This document shows, piece by piece, positions 63,755 to 64,000 of a stretch of DNA of 64,000 bases. Each line of letters begins with the position of its first letter. The first letter of the stretch is position 1. Origin of the DNA: Erwinia tasmaniensis Et1/99 (GTDB lineage: Bacteria; Pseudomonadota; Gammaproteobacteria; Enterobacterales; Enterobacteriaceae); NCBI RefSeq assembly GCF_000026185.1, contig NC_010694.1:3658001-3722000 (forward strand), written 5' to 3'. Position numbers and translations under genes: made by a program. Below the pieces are notes generated by a model. It searched no databases and was not told where the DNA came from. It saw only the letters and a program-made list of their open reading frames with translations.

Positions 63755-64000
63755 TCAGTGACGTGCCGCCAGCCACACCGCGTAGGCTTCATCCCAGATA
63801 GCGGCTGGCGATCCCACCTTACCCAGGCCGAATCCGTGACCGCCCTGCGAAATACGGATCATTTGTACCGGCACCCCGTGGCGGCGGCAGGTATCGTGCA
63901 TGATGACGCTGTTTTGCGGGTTAGAGGTGGGGTCATCCTCCGCCTGAGCAATAAACAGCGGAGGGAAGGTACGGGTGATATAGTTTTGCACCGACCAGTA
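63755..64000 (-). CDS. alpha/beta hydrolase, C-terminal end (cut by window edge)
   Basis: The last 81 residues of a hydrolase of the acetyl-esterase/BD-FAE type. Visible: PPLFIAQAEDDPTSNPQNSV with the catalytic aspartate region, and ISQGGHGFGLGK with the catalytic histidine (GGHGFG). The serine nucleophile lies outside the window. It is convergent with the LysR gene. Substrate unknown; relatives deacetylate sugars or xylan. Confidence 0.75.
   Translation of the reverse strand, partial: YWSVQNYITRTFPPLFIAQAEDDPTSNPQNSVIMHDTCRRHGVPVQMIRISQGGHGFGLGKVGSPAAIWDEAYAVWLAARH

Noticed and set aside
1..64000. CRISPR array, tRNA or rRNA genes, prophage
   Set aside because: No regular direct repeats, no cloverleaf or rRNA-like sequence, and no phage structural genes were seen on reading both strands.

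Overview
The window looks like a chromosomal segment of a plant- or environment-associated Enterobacterales bacterium, most likely Erwinia or a near relative such as Pantoea. This is inferred from recalled protein families and from the enteric block yhiN / pit / uspB / uspA / rsmJ / prlC / rlmJ / gor, which is close to the Escherichia coli order but carries insertions. No search was run.

Layout. (1) 1-9464: myo-inositol catabolism: iolG (cut by the window edge), iolD, an iolC kinase-aldolase fusion, the RpiR-type regulator iolR, iolB, iolA and an iolI-like gene, with divergent promoters. (2) 9648-14632: a TqsA-like permease, a small cupin, a CSS-EAL cyclic-di-GMP phosphodiesterase and proP. 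(3) 14670-26468: an AT-richer accessory region with a five-gene chaperone-usher fimbrial operon. It is followed by a ToxR/MarT-like membrane regulator split by a 1234-bp IS3-family element with a CAA target duplication, then its FidL-like partner, ahr, and an orphan LuxR-type regulator. (4) 26469-31932: a probable amine or amino-acid catabolic cassette (FAD oxidase, RidA, ornithine-cyclodeaminase-like protein) divergent from an AraC-type regulator and an APC permease. (5) 32066-51976: the enteric core block, interrupted by a CPBP protease, an unrecognised 177-codon gene, rnz and a type I restriction-modification locus (hsdM-hsdS-hsdR). (6) 52118-59751: a second fimbrial operon (pilin, chaperone, usher, adhesin) followed by a compact EAL protein and a mini-pilin-like protein, with a PilZ protein upstream. 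(7) 59986-64000: a Gdx/SugE guanidinium exporter preceded by a two-hairpin guanidine-II (mini-ykkC) riboswitch, a Rieske oxygenase with one in-frame stop codon plus its reductase, a LysR regulator, and the end of an alpha/beta hydrolase.

How the parts work together. The iol genes take inositol through inosose, diketo-inositol and 5-deoxyglucuronate to 2-deoxy-5-keto-gluconate-6-phosphate and malonate semialdehyde, ending in acetyl-CoA. A palindrome lies inside a well-formed iolC promoter spacer and is a plausible IolR operator. The second fimbrial operon has a c-di-GMP hydrolase-like protein and a c-di-GMP receptor-like protein on the same strand, suggesting local second-messenger control of adhesion. 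The first operon's likely regulator is inactivated by the IS.

Most interesting points: the IS-split MarT-like gene that can be rebuilt exactly in frame, the guanidine-II riboswitch, the fimbriae/EAL/PilZ cluster, the Rieske gene with one stop, and the orphan gene at 40149-40682. I saw no tRNA, rRNA, CRISPR array or prophage.
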